Positions 8,017 to 10,391 of a DNA stretch of 10,391 nucleotides are shown piece after piece (within the stretch, counting starts at the first letter, position 1; each line of letters starts with the position of its first letter). The stretch comes from Leptospirales bacterium (lineage in GTDB: Bacteria; Spirochaetota; Leptospiria; Leptospirales; Leptonemataceae): NCBI GenBank assembly GCA_014238825.1, contig JABAAI010000026.1, positions 1-10,391 of the forward strand, written 5' to 3'. The notes beneath the pieces are model-generated. The model ran no database searches. It saw only the letters and a program-made list of their open reading frames with translations, and was not told the origin of the DNA. The translations under genes and the position numbers were made by a program.

Positions 8017-10020
8017 TTACTTAGACTTAAAGGCCTTTATAATCTCATTCTCATAACGTGAAATTATATCACTTGTTTCTATTTTACTTGCCAACATCAG
8101 TAGCTCATGCCCCAAATTAACCTTTTGTGGAAGAATAAATAAATCAGTAACTTTTTCAAAATCTTTAAAGCCATTTGCTATTGATATTTTTTCTTTTAAA
8201 ATATTTAAATAAAAATTATTCATATTTTTTGATTTCGACCATTCCTCAAATTCATTCTGAAACTCTAAATTTGTGTGTTTAGAATATCTTTTAAAATATG
8301 TTTTGAGATTGTTTTGATTAGGATAAAGCAAGGCACCTATAACATTTTTATTTTTGCTAATAATTAAAACCTGTTCGATATATTTGCTTTCTAATAACTT
8401 TTCCTCGATGGGGCGTGGATAAACTTTTTGACCGTTACTAAGTGTAATGATATCCTTAGCATTAGCAATAAAAGATAGCTTCTTCTTTACTGGTAAATTT
8501 TTAAGATGATTTTCTTTATCTGGAGAGTCTTTAACTACAGTACCTTTAGCATCATCATTAGACCATTCAAAAATATCATTTGTGCAAAACCAATCATCGC
8601 GCAAAACTTTTTTTGTTTTTGCTTGAGCATTGTAATAAGCAGTCATAATGTGAGGCCCTTTTTGATAGAGAGTACCTGGTTTTCTTGGTTTAGAAATAAT
8701 ATCTCCCAAGTCATCCTTTAATTTAAGTTCTATGCCATCGCATCCTAGCATTTCAAATTCTTTACTTGCATTATTATCTTTATAATTTAACTGACTCCAA
8801 ATACCGATGCCACTTGTTTCGTTAGTGCCATGAATATTAATTACTGGTAGATCTAGTAAATGAAAAAATTTGGCTGTTTGATTTGAAATAAAACCATCAA
8901 CAGAGATACCAATCCTTAGTTTACCACCTAATAGCTTTAAGCGTGTTGAATTCTTAACCAATTTTTTGGCTATAAATAATGAAATCCTTATAAATATTCT
9001 TAGAAATAGCAAATTGATTTTATGAATATTCTTTTTCAGATTATCTTTATATTTTTTATTTTTTAATAGTCTTATATCTTCATGAAGTCCATCTATCTTG
9101 CTTGCAAAGTAAAAGAGTTTTGTTTTTTCATCTTTAAGATAATTTTTAGCATCGATTCTGGAAATTATATTTTTACGAAGAAAACTCCAAAGGCTAGGAA
9201 CTGCTAAAAAGACAGTAGGCTTAATCGCAGCAAAATCATCCCATAAAAATTCAAGGCGGGAACTTATCATACTTGCTCCTGCTGAAAACAATGTTAGTCC
9301 CCATAAGCGCACTACTATATTACTAGGAGGAAGGACAAGAATAGCACGATCATTTTCATCTATAATAGTGCAAAGAACACTAGTATCGGAAGTAGTAGAA
9401 TAATTAGAATCTGATAGTATTTCTGGTATCTTTGATAGAGACCAGCATAAATTACGATGAGTTAGAGAAGTACCTATATAATTCCCTATTTTATCTTGAG
9501 GTTTTGTTTCTAAGACAGCTGAATATAATATAGTAGCTAAGTCATCTGGGCTTATCTTCCCAGCTCGTTTCAAAATTTCATCTTCTTTATATTGAATTAA
9601 AAATTCTTCACCAATTGTAAGTGTATTCAAAAAAGAGTGTATCTTTATTTCTCTTTCATGCTTTTCAAAAGCTGATGTTTCTTTATACGATGGCGATTCA
9701 GTAACCAAAATAACATTTTTTATTTTAGTTTTGCTCACTAAAAGAGGATACATCCTTTCGATTGTACTAAGCTTTTCGATTATTAGAATTTCAGCTTGAG
9801 AATGCTCTAGAATATAAATAAAATCTTCTTGTGAAATGTCATTAGGAATAGGCACATTCACAGCTCCGAGACAATTTATGCCCAAAGAGATAACAGAACT
9901 TTCATAATGATTATTACATAGTACTGCAACTCGATCACCATGTGCTAAGTCTAATTTATATATAAGATAACTAGAAAAACGTTTTAAATCTGAGTACCAA
10001 TTTTCATAAGAGATGGCGCT
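8017..10020 (-). pseudogene. Acyl-CoA synthetase-like (AMP-binding) gene, 5'-truncated
   Basis: The frame resembles long-chain fatty acyl-CoA synthetases along its length. Homologous residues begin at SAISYENWYSDLKRF (from 10020), then HGDRVAVLCNN, GAVNVPIP, TVFLAVPSLW, LPVINIHGTNETSGI, and near the C-terminus LSNGQKVYPRPIEEKLL. The frame is open for 667 codons with no internal stop. It has no ATG before the TTG at 9885, which falls inside the conserved N-terminal region, so the real start and about 35-45 residues are missing. The break at 10020 is exactly where the inverted tgt copy begins. Key motifs are altered: the glycine-rich ATP loop (usually TSGTTGxPKG) is replaced around 9448-9528, SGGAPL reads SVDGFI, the TGD motif reads TND, and GRKKD reads ANAKD. 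It may be a pseudoenzyme gene cut by a rearrangement, or a gene cut by a chimeric join in the data. It is convergent with tgt across 81 bp. Family assignment is firm; activity is doubtful. Confidence 0.75.
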
Positions 10021-10391
10021 ATAAAAAGTATGAGTTAATTAGCTGAAAATACTTTTCCAATGCTTATAAAAGGCTTGAAATTTATTCTCCTTTATTGATT
10101 GGCGTAGCTTAGCCATGAATTGAGCATAAAAAAATAGATTATGATAGCTAAGCATCATCGCCGCCATGATTTCCTTAGCTTGGAAGAGGTGGCGAATATA
10201 AGCACGGCTGTAATGAGAGCATACTCGACAGGGGCAGTTGTGATCCAAGGGCTCGTCTGCTTCTTTATGAATTTGATTGCGTAATTGAAGTGTACCATGA
10301 GAAGTAAATGCTTGTCCATTACGAGCATTTCGAGTGGGCAAAACGCAATCAAATAAATCAACTCCATTTTTAACAGCCTCTAGAATATCTG
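10020..10391 (-). repeat. Inverted repeat, right arm (second copy of tgt 3' end)
   Basis: This is the reverse complement of 7583-7954 with 371 of 372 bases identical. The single difference is G at 10077 on the plus strand. The arm reaches the window edge, so its full length is unknown. Its inner end at 10020 joins directly to coding sequence of the ligase-like gene. Confidence 0.97.
10039..10391 (-). CDS. tgt: Second tgt copy, C-terminal part, continuing past right edge
   Basis: The frame encodes the last 117 residues of a Tgt, including the nucleophile motif FDCVLPTRNARNG and the CPCRVC/H zinc site. It is identical to the first copy except for one Lys-to-Gln change (residue 372 of the full-length protein). 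It is open to the edge of the window, so it may be a complete second gene, a 3' fragment, or an artefact of amplification or assembly. Its TAA stop (10041-10039) is in the same frame as the ligase-like coding sequence that follows six codons later. Confidence 0.7.
   Translation of the reverse strand, partial: DILEAVKNGVDLFDCVLPTRNARNGQAFTSHGTLQLRNQIHKEADEPLDHNCPCRVCSHYSRAYIRHLFQAKEIMAAMMLSYHNLFFYAQFMAKLRQSIKENKFQAFYKHWKSIFS

Noticed and set aside
8506..8721. Plus-strand frame of 71 residues
   Set aside because: Antisense to conserved ligase-like coding sequence; no own ribosome site or known domain.
7583..10391. Composite transposon or insertion sequence bounded by the inverted arms
   Set aside because: The arms are housekeeping coding sequence, there is no transposase, and no target-site duplication can be assessed because one outer end is outside the window.

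Overview
The window comes from a low-GC bacterium, probably Gram-negative. It carries a bacterial 23S rRNA gene, a secreted DUF1566-type protein, a fatty acyl reductase/acyltransferase fusion, a queuosine tRNA-modification gene and an acyl-CoA-ligase-like gene. Reductase-acyltransferase fusions and DUF1566 proteins are familiar from the former Deltaproteobacteria (Myxococcota, Bdellovibrionota and relatives). That placement is only a lean; the 23S sequence would settle it.

Layout. Positions 1-2029 hold the 5' two thirds of a 23S rRNA gene on the minus strand. Positions 2030-2460 hold its leader: a consensus-like promoter (TTGACA, 16 nt, TATATT) with an AT-rich upstream tract, a perfect boxA antitermination element and a strong hairpin. 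No 16S and no tRNA lie upstream, so the 23S gene appears to be unlinked from 16S and transcribed from its own promoter. Diverging from it on the plus strand is a tight three-gene run with gaps of 14 and 18 nt: a secreted Cys-rich DUF1566 protein (2594-3745), a 1001-residue reductase-PlsC fusion (3760-6765) and tgt (6784-7935). A short convergent spacer carries three 14-bp tandem units. A minus-strand acyl-CoA synthetase-like gene follows (8017-10020). It has lost its extreme N-terminus and several catalytic motifs. The right edge (10020-10391) is an inverted copy of the 3' end of tgt, 371/372 identical to 7583-7954.

How the genes relate. The ligase-like protein, the reductase and the acyltransferase would be a natural set for activating a fatty acid, reducing it to an alcohol and esterifying a lysophospholipid or alcohol (wax-ester or ether-lipid type chemistry). 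However, the ligase looks catalytically degenerate and is broken here. The most striking structural feature is the inverted tgt duplication, whose inner boundary coincides exactly with the truncation of the ligase. It may be a real inversion-duplication, or a chimera from whole-genome amplification or assembly, since it sits at the end of the window. Both readings are given in the findings.
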